DNA of 62,000 nt from Cryptomeria japonica. Lineage: Eukaryota > Streptophyta > Pinopsida > Cupressales > Cupressaceae. The DNA lies in NCBI RefSeq assembly GCF_030272615.1, contig NC_081410.1, forward strand, positions 138,548,849 to 138,610,848, given 5' to 3'. Positions 22,288 through 31,796 of the stretch are shown here, piece after piece. The position numbers and the translations under genes were made by a program. The notes beneath the pieces are model-generated. The model saw only the letters and a list, made by a program, of their open reading frames with translations. It did no database searches and was not told the DNA's origin. Position 1 is the stretch's first letter; every line of letters starts with the position of its first letter.

Positions 22288-22472
22288 TTCAAATTTAGGG
22301 TTTGCAGAAATAGATAGTTTGAATAGATAAATACCTTGATTTGCAACCGGGCACTGGAATTTTCTTTAGGATCACTAAAATTGCTGAGGAAGTTGCCAAA
22401 TCACTTCACTATTCTTCTCTCCGCTATTCTCTTGATCACATTGTGACAAATAAAGCTGTCAAATGCCCTTAT
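22288..22472 (-). other. Element A gag-ORF2 spacer, left part
   Basis: Non-coding on the minus strand. It continues at 29126-29349 on the other side of element B. Together the spacer is about 400 bp, compared with 304 bp in element B. Confidence 0.55.
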
Positions 22473-23281
22473 TGTTGGCATATGCACACTCCAATGAGAC
22501 ATTGTAGGTGATTGAAGGTTTTGTCATTGATGGCAACCTTGCAATCCTATGGCACCGGCAAGGCATTACACCGACAAGATAGTGCACCGACATCAATAGA
22601 TCACACTCTACACCGACACTAAGGACACCGACACCGACACAAAGAAAGGAAGTATACCGACACAGAGGCTGACAATATTTTGTTATATTTTGTTCATTAT
22701 TATAAAAAATTTGTAAGATGACTTAGAAAATTGTAAAATGACTCTTATATATAAAAGAGATCATTGTAGACATTTTGTAAGTAATTGAAGCAAAGAAAAA
22801 GAAAAATATAAGGCAGACCTATTATGCGAAATATAGGCTAAAAGGTTTATGTAAGAAGCAAAGCAGCAACCAGTACTAGATTTGGCATTATAGATGCTAT
22901 TGTAAAGCAATACAAGATATTGGATTTGTATAATCCACATTGTAAGTCAGTGAGACTTCCCATTGAGTAGTGAGCTCTAGGCAGTTGACCTTCTTGCATG
23001 TGCAAGCCCCTATTGTAAGTATTATTCTCTTATTGGCCAGTGAGTGAATATTGTGGGTCACAAATCCCACCAAGGTTTTTCCCACACCGGGTTTCCTTGT
23101 TAAATCCTTGTGTTATGGTGTGCTTTTCATGTGGATGTTCTTGATTCTGTTTATTGCATTATTTATTGCATACCGGTACTTTGTTATAATATGTTCTGCA
23201 TGTTTTAAATTAAGAAATTCTAATTACCGGTTAGATACTTATTCACCCCCCCCCCTCTCAGTATCTATGGGATTCCTAACA
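22473..23281 (+). repeat. Element B 5' LTR
   Basis: It runs from TGTTGGCATATGC to TTCCTAACA, 809 bp. The sense stem AGATACT/AGTATCT (23233-23239, 23260-23266) encloses a C-run. The GTTTTTCCC..GGGTTTCC block is at 23067-23100. Repeated ACACCGAC units lie at 22570-22665. No coding capacity. Confidence 0.92.
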
Positions 23282-23283
23282 AT

Positions 23284-23295
23284 TGATATCAGAGC
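23284..23295 (+). other. Element B primer binding site
   Basis: TGATATCAGAGC, one base off the copia Met-tRNA site, two bases after the LTR end. Confidence 0.85.
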
Positions 23296-23352
23296 TTGGT
23301 CCTCTATTTTCAGAAGCCTAACAACTTGAGGAAGATCTTGACACCAGTAAAG

Positions 23353-24510
23353 ATGGAAAATTTGATGAAGAAACTGGAAGGAGCTCTTTCAGACTATGAT
23401 GCAGAGAAATTGAAAAATATCAAACTAGAAGATGATTTAAGGGTAGCTCAGGATATCATTTAGGCACTTCAAGAGAATCTTACTGTTGCAAGAAATAAGA
23501 GAAGAGAACTTTGTGAAAAGTTGCAAAATGAGAATGATAAAAATGAATCACTTAATGATCAGATAAGCAAGCTGAAATAAGAGAACATGACAACAAAGAA
23601 TGAGATGCAGGATATGACTATGAGATGTTGTAAAGAGATTGAGGATAGGAAGAAGAATGAAGAAGAATTAACCAGAAGACTAAGTGATGCAGCAAATGAG
23701 AATACGAGACTTAGCTATGAAAATGACATGTTGAAGACATATCTGATGCATACTCAAAATGACTCAAATGAACTAATGAGACACAAAGAGGTATTAGAAA
23801 GAGAACTAGAAACTGCAAATCAACAGAAAGAAAAATTCAAGAAAAGCTCAGAGGAACTTGGCACCTTGCTGAAGAATCAAAAACCTAAAGGTGACACTTC
23901 TAGAATTGGCTTTGAAGTTGGTGAAAGCTCTGGTACAACAAATACTCAAGATCACAACAAACCGGTAAGACAACCTAATGCTTATAAATTCAATGGAAAA
24001 TGCTTTAACTGTAATAAGTATGGTCATAGAGCAAATGAATGTAGATCTAGAAATTATCAGAGTATCAACACACCCACCGGTCAATGTTCAAAATGCAACA
24101 AAGTTGGTCACAACTCTGAAAATTGCAGAATGAATGTGAGATGTTATGTTTGTGGAAGATTTGGACATTTATCTAATTAGTGTAGAACACAAACTAGCAC
24201 AGGTTATGGGAAAGCTATCCAGAAGAATAATGTAACTTGTTATGCATGTAACAAGATTGGGCATATTGCAAAATTCTATAGAAGTAAAGGATCACCGGTA
24301 GACAACAAAAGTTTTAGCTTGAAAGGCAAAGAAAAAGTTGAAGAGGTTAAGCAAGAATTCTCAAAACAATGGATTAGAAAAGCTGATCTAAATATTGGGA
24401 ATACTCCTCCACTAGTAGAACCAATCAATGCTTCATCGGCAGGACAAAGTGATGCTTCACTGGCAAGACAGAGCAATGCTCCACTGGCAGGAAGTTCTTC
24501 ATCAAATTGA
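23353..24510 (+). pseudogene. Element B Gag: coiled coil plus four zinc knuckles
   Basis: From the ATG at 23353 one frame runs 385 codons to the stop, broken only by TAG 23461, TAA 23578 and TAG 24178, each one C-to-T change away from a Gln codon. Residues 1-175 or so are Glu/Lys/Asn-rich and heptad-like (coiled coil). A conserved PVRQPNAYKFNGKCF introduces four CCHC modules at 24001-24042, 24085-24126, 24142-24183 and 24238-24279. The last Cys of module 4 is Tyr. The tail is Ser/Ala-rich. CCHC modules in Gag bind element RNA during packaging. Copia Gag normally has one, so four is unusual. The classical copia N-terminal block (FDGxNYxxW) is absent. Element A gag matches throughout. Confidence 0.85.
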
Positions 24511-24814
24511 AGAAATTTTCCTTGAGGGTTTGGCAATCTAATGACACATGTGCTATTATTCCCTCGGCTAGAGATAAGAAGTTGGAAATTACTTGTTACC
24601 GACAGACAATGTTAAGTGAATACTTAATCGGAATGCATTTAATGTGGTAGATGGCAAAAAGATACTATAAATTTGAGGTTTTGGCTCCATTTCGTTTCAC
24701 CGAGATTTCAAACCTATGAAGAGTGCGAAGATTCTGAGTTAAGGCATTTTCGAGCAAGAGGCAAGAACACTTCAAGCAATCATCTATCCCAAGGGCAGTA
24801 AAAGGTATTTTATC
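24511..24814 (+). other. Element B gag-ORF2 spacer
   Basis: About 300 bp with no open frame of note. It might carry an internal promoter, splice site or ribosome entry for ORF2, but I see no defining signal. Confidence 0.5.
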
Positions 24815-27800
24815 ATGGCATCCACCTCTGCAATTGAATATATAGAAAACCCTACTATTGTCGAAGTGATAAAAAGACCTAGGCCTGTATTTCAATTATT
24901 TCTCGAGGTAGAAAAGAAGGATGATACCTTAGGCGCTTTTTCTCAAATTCCTAAGGGAGTTGTTTATGCTGAAGACCCCAGAATTTACATCCACTCCAAC
25001 ATTGAGGAATTAGGAGATGAAGAGATTAAAACCATGTTTAAAAATGTGATATGTGATGAATCTGGCAATATAAAAGATGAACACAAGATCATTGAGACCC
25101 TAGGATTTATAGAGATCCTTAGCTTTCCTAAATTTCCCAAGGATGTGATTAGGATAGTCTTAAGTAGGGTACATGGTGAATTTTTCTGGCTAGATGCAAT
25201 CCAAAAAATCACTAAGGAAGCTGTGAAAGCTATCACAGGGTTACCGACCACCAGTAAAAGACCAGACAAAACTAAGAAGGTATCCAATGACCTAGTTACA
25301 AACCTAACTGGTACCACATTCAACAAAAGGTCCCTAAGTAAATGATGTAATAGACATTAATGTGAGATTTATCAACATGATATTAGGGTATAAAGCTACT
25401 TGTGCAAATAGACTTAATTCAGTTTCAAGTTTATGAATTAAGAGTGCTTATGATATGGTCACTAATAATGAAAAGATTGATGTATGTGAGTGGTTAAATG
25501 ATGAATTAATTGACAACCTTGGAAAGATTAAGAAGGACAAGAAAGGAACCTTCAGGTTTGGAAATCTACTAGTATGTCTGATGCTACATATAACCAAGCA
25601 GGTTCCTGGTATAGGCTACAAAGAACTTGGATATGATATACCGGTAGACAAACAGTTAACCGAACTATTCAATAATATGGGAGAAGATAAGGAAAACAAT
25701 ATTCATGATTTCTTTCAAGCGCTCAAAGTCAAAATGAAGAAAAGAATCAGGTTATCACAAAAGATTGTTGACAAATATAAGGGTGAAATATGCTTTGTAA
25801 TCAAGAAGGATGAGATCTGGATGGAAGCAGTCATCCCCAGGACTATTTGGGTAATAGAGATGGGCTACGAAATAGATGATCATATAATTGAAACTTATGC
25901 TAAAGCACTTCTGGAAGCCCCTAGAGAGCCTAAAGAAGAAATATTTGGTAGTGCAGAAACTATTGAAAGCCAAATACAATCAAAGAAAAGAGTGAAAAAG
26001 GTTGAGGTAGTTGTAAGAAAAGGTTCTAGACAAACAAAGGCCATTAAATAAGATGTGTTAAAGAAAACCAGTATAACAAAGGATGAGTTAACAGCTGCAC
26101 AACCTCAAACTCACCTATCACCGGTAGGTACTTCTTCGGAAAGTGACATGCCTGCAACTTTCAAGAGAGTTGTAAGGAAAAGAGATCCCTCACCGGCAAC
26201 CACACCCTCATCCAGGAGGACAAGACAAAAACAACAAGCAGTGAGATCTTCGGTAAGAAAGGCTACACCAAAGAAGAAGAAACTGACACCCAAAAAGAAG
26301 AAGAGGATAAATAAGGACCTGGCCCCTCTTGACATACTGTTGAATCAAATAACATAGGAAGGAAAACTGAAAAATATATGACACTCTAACAACTGATGAA
26401 AAAGAACAAGTTGAAAATAGTGTTATATTGCATATGGATACATATAAGAAATTTTTGATGGAAGTAGTAAATGAAATTCCAGATGAACTATTTAAGAGAC
26501 TGAAAGCAAGAAGACAAGCAATAATAGAACTGGACAAGAAAATAAAGATTGAAAAGCTACTTGCTGTATATCTGCTGAATTCACCCAAAGAAATCAATGA
26601 CTTAATTGCTCAAGCCAACCGGTCAGTATTTTCTACTGCACACTGGCACATTGCTTTAATGGTTGGAAGAGTTAATGAGGTGACTGAGGAGACAAAAAAT
26701 GCATGGGACATTTTCCTTGTGGAAAAAGAAAAATAAGAAGAATATAGGAACCCCAAACCTATAAAAGTTTATCAGAAAGAAAGAGACAAGGGTAAAGTTA
26801 AAGTTGGTGGACCACCTAGCATCAAGGTTAAAGACAACTTACCCCCACCTCCTTTGATTACTCCACCGGTAAAAATAATAGCTACAAAAGATCAACCGGC
26901 AGCTGAAAGTATGGATGTAGAGGATGGTAATCCTAATCCTGAAGTCTTATATATTGTGGATGTTGATACTCAAAAGATCAACATTATGGTAGACAAAGAT
27001 ACAACTGATAAGACTGACATGGCTAGTGAGCCTCCGGTAGCTGAGCTAACTGACAACTCATAGGAGAGACTAGCTGAAGACAAAGAGAAAAAGATAGAGA
27101 CTCAGACCCAGACCGAGACAATGCAACAAACAGAGAAACAAACAGAGCAAAAGGCTCCAGAACAACAATAGGAACAAAAATAGGAACAGGTTCATAAGAA
27201 AACAGTGCCACCGGCAACTGGAGAAGTAGAAAAACCATTGCTTAAGGAAATGCAGACACAAACATACCTACCAGAGGTCAATACAATCTTGGTTACTTCC
27301 ACTAACAGTATTCAGAATGCTGGTTCATCATCAGGCTACACATCAACTAATGTAACTGAGGTACTATTAGACTCAATTAAAAAGATAACAGATTGCAGCT
27401 CACAAGCTTATAAGGCAATTGATGACACCATACCAATTTTGAAGGTATTTGCTCCTATTTGTAATATAGACAATAAAGATTCTTTAGGGCAACTTGATAC
27501 CTTGTGTAAATATATCACAGAAAACATTGAGAAAATAAAGGAAGAGACATTGAAAGATAAAGTAGAAATTGAAAAGAAGAAATTCTTTGATGAGCAAATA
27601 AAGAAGTGTAACAAAGATTTTGACACACTTCTACCAGAATTGTGTAATTTATTATAAGAGTACAAAACTCTGTACAAAGACACCTGTAAGACGAACCTTT
27701 TGACTGTAGATATAGACAAGAAGATGAGCAAGGTACAAGATGAGATCAATAAACTTGTAGATAATTTTGTTAACTCACCTGATACACTATTAGTTTTTGA

Positions 27801-28107
27801 GGAGAAGATAACAAATTTTGAAGAAGATTTACTTAAATTGGAAAGAGAGAAAGAAAGAATAGTGAATAAGGCAAGGCATCTGAGATTAAAATTGAGTCCA
27901 AGATTGGACTATCTAGCATCACTACGGAAGGAAGTATCTGAGGCACTAATTCAGGGACAAAAAACACCAGCAGAGCACTTGCAGCATCTCACCGGTATAG
28001 TTAAGAGAACAGAGACAACAATAAGAGATAGTAAAAAGTTTATGGAGAGTATAAACTTGATTTTGGCGGATCTATTTCAAATTGTAACTACCCAGGTACA
28101 AGGTTGA
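24815..28107 (+). pseudogene. Element B ORF2, unassigned ~1,095-codon gene
   Basis: The start MASTSAI is shared with element A. The ancestral frame is recovered in three segments (24815-25342, 25346-26357, 26381-28107) with shifts near 25335 and 26365 and stops at 25434, 26049, 26734, 27061, 27169, 27181 and 27655. Layout: an N-terminal domain with EDPRIYIH and FFWLDAIQKITKEAV; a middle domain with LGYKATCANRLNS, KIKKDKKGTFRFG and PRTIWVIEMGYE; a very basic stretch (KKKKLTPKKKKR, 26268-26310) like a nuclear localisation signal; an acidic/Gln-rich linker; and a C-terminal coiled coil (about 27480-28080). No polymerase motif, zinc finger or membrane segment. Position and length conserved in A suggest a real gene of this element type. 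Function unknown. Confidence 0.75.
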
Positions 28108-28319
28108 AACCACAAACTCTACTGACATCTTGACAACCTTTGTCATTGATGCCAAAGGGGGAGTAGTGAGATGAGAAAATTCAACATCACAGGAATCACA
28201 TGCTTAGGGGGAGCACACACATTTTTGGTAACATTTTTGGACTTCACATTTTTTGATAATTTTTGGATACACTTTTGAAATTTCTCATGAGTGTTGCCAT
28301 CAATGCCAAAGGGGGAGAT
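28108..28319 (+). other. Element B 3' untranslated region and polypurine tract
   Basis: It ends GCCAAAGGGGGAGAT directly before the LTR. GTTGCCATCAATG (28293-28305) and CATTGATGGCAAC (28372-28384, inside the LTR) form a perfect 13-bp inverted repeat with the tract in the loop. Further purine runs (AAAGGGGGAGTAG, TTAGGGGGAGC) occur near 28157 and 28205. Confidence 0.85.
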
Positions 28320-29125
28320 TGTTGGCATATGCACACTCCGATGAGACATTGTAGGTGATTGAAGGTTTTGTCATTGATGGCAACCTTGCAATCCGATGGC
28401 ACTGGCAAGGCATTACACAGACAAGATAGTGCACCGGCATCAACAGATCACACTCTACACTGACACTCAGGACACCGGCACCGACACAAAGAAAGGAAGT
28501 ATACCGGCACAAAGGCCGACAAGATTTTGTTATATTTTGTTCATTATTATAAAAACTTTGTAAGTCGACTTAGCAAATTGTAAAATGACTCTTATATATA
28601 AAAGAGATCATTGTAGACATTTTGTAAGTAATTGAAGTGAAGAAAAAGAAAAATATAAGGCAAACCTATTATGTGAAATATAGGCTAAAAGGTTTATGTA
28701 AGAAGCAGAGCAGCAACTGGTACTGGATCTGGCATTGTAGATGCTATTGTAAAGCAGTACAAGATATTGGATTTGTATAATCCACATTGTAAGTCAGTGA
28801 GACTTCCCATTGAGGAGTGAGCTCCAGGCAGTTGGCCTTCCTGCATGTGCAGGCCCCTATTGTAAGTATTATTCTCTTATTGGCTAGTGAGTGAATATTG
28901 TGGGTCATAAATCTCACTGAGGTTTTTCCCAGACTGGGTTTCCTTGTTAAATCCTTGTGTTATGGTGTGCTTTTCATGTGGATGTTCTTGATTTTGTTTA
29001 TTGCATTATTTCTTGCATACCGGTACTCTATTATAATATGTTCTGCATGTTTTAAGTTAAGAAATTCTAATTACTGGTTAGATACTGATTCACCCCCCCT
29101 CTCAATATCTGTGGGATTACTAACA
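28320..29125 (+). repeat. Element B 3' LTR
   Basis: It runs from TGTTGGCATATGC to TTACTAACA, 806 bp, collinear with the 5' LTR. Hairpin arms AGATACTGA (29080-29088) and TCAATATCT (29102-29110) pair at eight of nine positions. Confidence 0.92.
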
Positions 29126-29349
29126 CTTTTATCCTTCAAAAACCTAATTCTTTAGTGTAATAAATGTTGCAACTGGTTACCATGATTTTCATAGAGTCTC
29201 TTACCGGAGCATCAAATCTTCTCTGAAACTTTTGGATAGCATCTGCATATCTGATCTAAGCCTTTTGCAACCTTCCACAATCGATTGCAGATCATAGAAG
29301 AGGGGGTTCTTATAATTTTCATGAAAAGTTCCCCCTAAGGCATAAAGCC
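29126..29349 (-). other. Element A gag-ORF2 spacer, right part
   Basis: Non-coding continuation of 22288-22472 across element B. It starts with CTTTT, the second copy of the element B target. Confidence 0.5.
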
Positions 29350-30490
29350 CTAGTTACCGAATGAAGATCCCGCATTGGATTTGAGTGTAGATCCATTTTA
29401 TGCTTTAGATTCATCTTTTTTAACCCACATCTTCTCATGCTTGTGTCTAAGCTCTTCTACCTTCACCTTCCCCTTTTCATCTAATTTTCTCTTGTCTATC
29501 GGAACATTGTTCTTGCTTCTGCAGTACTTTACAATGTGATTGATTTTGTTGCATGCATGACAAACAACATTCCTCTACATAGGTTTGAATTTCATTTGAT
29601 TTGGTCTCGTCCTGCACTGGTTAGAGATATGTCCAAACATCCCACAAGCATAGAACCTCTTGTTTTAGAAGTTATTCATTGCTGCTCTACACATATTTGA
29701 CTTGTGTCCAAAATTATTGCATATGAAACACTAACCGGTAAAGGTAGGAACATTATTCATCCTACTTCTACATTGATAGGCCATATGATCGAATTTATTG
29801 TAAGTAAAGCATCTACTATTGAATTTATGAGCATTAGGTTGTCTTACCGGAGAATTCTTTCTCTTCTTCTGATCAGATTTTGCATTGCCTTGTCCAGATC
29901 TGAAGGATTCACCTTTCTCAAATCCAAGTCCTCACATGTCCTTTCCATGTCTCTGAATTTCCAACATCTCATCAATCCTTGTTGAGCTAACTTTGAATTT
30001 GTCTTTGTAGTCATTAGAAGTAGCAAGTTCATCTCTTAAGGTAGCAATCCATCTTTCAAGTTCTTGACCATTATTCATTGACTGCGTCAACTCAAGCTTC
30101 AACTAGTCATTCTCATAAGTAAGCTTGAGGCATTCATCAACTCTTTCCTTCAATGATTGTGATAGATTCTCTTCATTTTTCTTCTGGTCCTCAATCTCCT
30201 TAGTTAGCCTCATCATAATGGATTGCATCTCATTCTTCAAGGCAACATTCTCTCTTTCAATCTTGTTAACTTCATCAGCTTTAACCTGATATTCCATGAT
30301 CTGATCTTCTTTCTCCTTTAGCTTGTCTATTATTTCTTTCCTCTTGTCTCTTGAAGTGTTCACTTGATCCTTCAATTCCTTAATGAAATCATCAAACATT
30401 CAGGTTCTTCTTCAAGGTACAAATCTCATTTCTAGCTACATCAAGATCCTCAAGTACCACACTGAGTTGTCTCTGAAAATCAGAATCCAT
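29350..30490 (-). pseudogene. Element A Gag: coiled coil plus four zinc knuckles
   Basis: The ATG at 30490 (MDSDFQRQLS) lies 54 bases past the primer site, and the frame shifts near 30400 into FDDFIKELKDQV. A long Glu/Lys-rich coiled coil follows. Then PVRQPNAHKFNSRCF introduces four CCHC-type modules as in element B. The module at 29689-29730 (CFICNNFGHKSNMC) is intact. The module at 29770-29811 has its second Cys changed to Tyr, and another near 29650 has its first Cys changed to Tyr. The fourth, near 29520-29570, keeps CHACNKINHIVKYC. The frame ends at 29350 after a Ser-rich tail, about 380 codons, matching element B. Stops and shifts make it non-functional. Confidence 0.8.
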
Positions 30491-30544
30491 TGACTCAATC
30501 TCTCAGACCTTCCTCAAGTGGTTAAGCTTCCTTAGAGGAACCTT

Positions 30545-30556
30545 GCTTTGATACCA
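30545..30556 (-). other. Element A primer binding site
   Basis: The minus strand reads TGGTATCAAAGC, one base off the copia Met-tRNA consensus and adjacent to the LTR. Confidence 0.85.
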
Positions 30557-30558
30557 AT

Positions 30559-31524
30559 TTTTGAACTCAAGGATCACTGACAGGGGGGGGGGGGGGGGGA
30601 TGAATCAGTGATCTATCGGTTATCAAATTTTCAAGCTTATCTTTAAACCACCAGAAGAAAACACTTGAAACTGAAATGCAGAAACATAAAACAATCAACC
30701 ACAAAAGCATAACACTGTATTTTTACATGGAAACCCAAATGGGAAAAACCATGGTGGGATTTGAACCTACAATATTATTCCACTATGGCAAGTAGTAAAC
30801 AATATTACAATATGGGAATGCATAGGCATTCAAGCACACTACCTAGATCTAACTACTCAATTACAATAACCCAAAAGCATACAACCCTCAGGGAAGGCTC
30901 ACCGCCTTACAAATTAGTTACAATGATCAATTAAAGTGAATGAACTCTGAGATAGCATCTACAATTATTGGATGAGTTTTGGTTAAGTGCTAGATATACC
31001 CAATTGGATTACCTCTTTGTTTTGCCCTATTCATGGTCTTAGTCAGCTACCGGATCAAGAATACACACGTGAAACTACACTACAAATGATTTTGGATCAC
31101 CACTCGCTTGCATACAATCACATCATTAACCAAAAATATCATCCACACCACACTTATATACCGACAACCACAAAATGGGTCAGTTGCTATGTTGGCTTGC
31201 TAGAGTAACATGTAGTCTCATGTTGGCTCTGACTAGATCCTAGAGGATAAATACGGATTGCCAAAATGATGTGTCTATGTCATCCCAATACATTCAAACA
31301 TGGTTCAATACACCGCAATCACCAAAAAGCTTCCAGACAAAAAATGCTCTGTTCTTCTTGAAATACTTGTTAACAGGCTACCGATTAACACTTGCTTCCA
31401 GATAAGAAGAATTACAACCACTGGAATGAATCTCTATGAAGAGTTGCCATCAATGACAATCCTAAGAAAATAATCAGCCACCAGAAACTACCAAAAACCA
31501 CCAGATGAGTGTCAATTGCCAACA
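30559..31524 (-). repeat. Element A 5' LTR
   Basis: It aligns with 12697-13633 from end to end. The first base pair TG is TT here. The hairpin arms GATCACTGA (30572-30580) and TCAGTGATC (30605-30613) are a perfect 9-bp stem around 17 consecutive G. The 3' LTR has GATCATTGA/TCAATGATC, so both arms changed together. Confidence 0.9.
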
Positions 31525-31796
31525 AAGGAATGAATTGAAATAATAGCATCTCCAAATGCCTGATTACAGTTCTAGTTAAGCATAGTGTTTGCTCTGCAAT
31601 ACTAATCTCTGATAAATTAGAATATTGAAAGATGAATCCCTTGTTAGCACCTACACCACTCTCTGATAATATAGATATCACCTCTATATCTGAATTACAT
31701 GATAATGTCACCTATTTATTCAATTCATCAACCTTGACAACAAGGTCAGCTAAACCCTCAACTCACAATTACAAAATTACATCACATGATACAAAG
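31525..31796 (-). repeat. COP-1 5' LTR, piece 2 of 3
   Basis: It matches 5741-6005 of the 3' LTR (AATGAATTGAAA, TGCCTGATTACAG, CACCTCTATATCT). It starts with the second AAGGA of element A and ends in CAAAG, the target of COP-2. Confidence 0.9.

Larger units (their letters stand above)
22473..29125 (+). mobile_element. Element B: complete gag + ORF2 LTR retrotransposon without pol
   Basis: A 6.65-kb uninterrupted element: 5' LTR, primer site, gag (23353-24510), ORF2 (24815-28107), polypurine tract, 3' LTR. The flanks are CTTAT/CTTTT (22468-22472, 29126-29130), four of five matching. It lies head-on inside the gag-ORF2 spacer of element A, its distant relative. All three frames of the 4-kb interior were read, and no protease, integrase, RT or RNase H motif occurs. 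The two LTRs differ by a few dozen, mostly transition, changes by eye, so insertion is not recent. Confidence 0.88.
12697..31524 (-). mobile_element. Element A: gag + ORF2 LTR retrotransposon without pol
   Basis: A complete minus-strand element with a perfect AAGGA target duplication (12692-12696, 31525-31529). The parts are 3' LTR 12697-13633, ORF2 in two pieces (13858-14670, 19815-22287), gag 29350-30490, primer site 30545-30556 and 5' LTR 30559-31524. It was later split by the tubulin-bearing insert (14671-19814) and by element B (22473-29125). With the inserts removed the element is about 7.0 kb. No protease, integrase, RT or RNase H motif is found in any frame of the internal part, and gag and ORF2 together fill nearly all of it. 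Confidence 0.85.

Noticed and set aside
24815-28107. Envelope-like protein, as in SIRE-type elements
   Set aside because: It takes the place of pol directly after gag, while env-like ORFs follow pol. No signal peptide or membrane segment is visible. A coiled coil alone is not enough.
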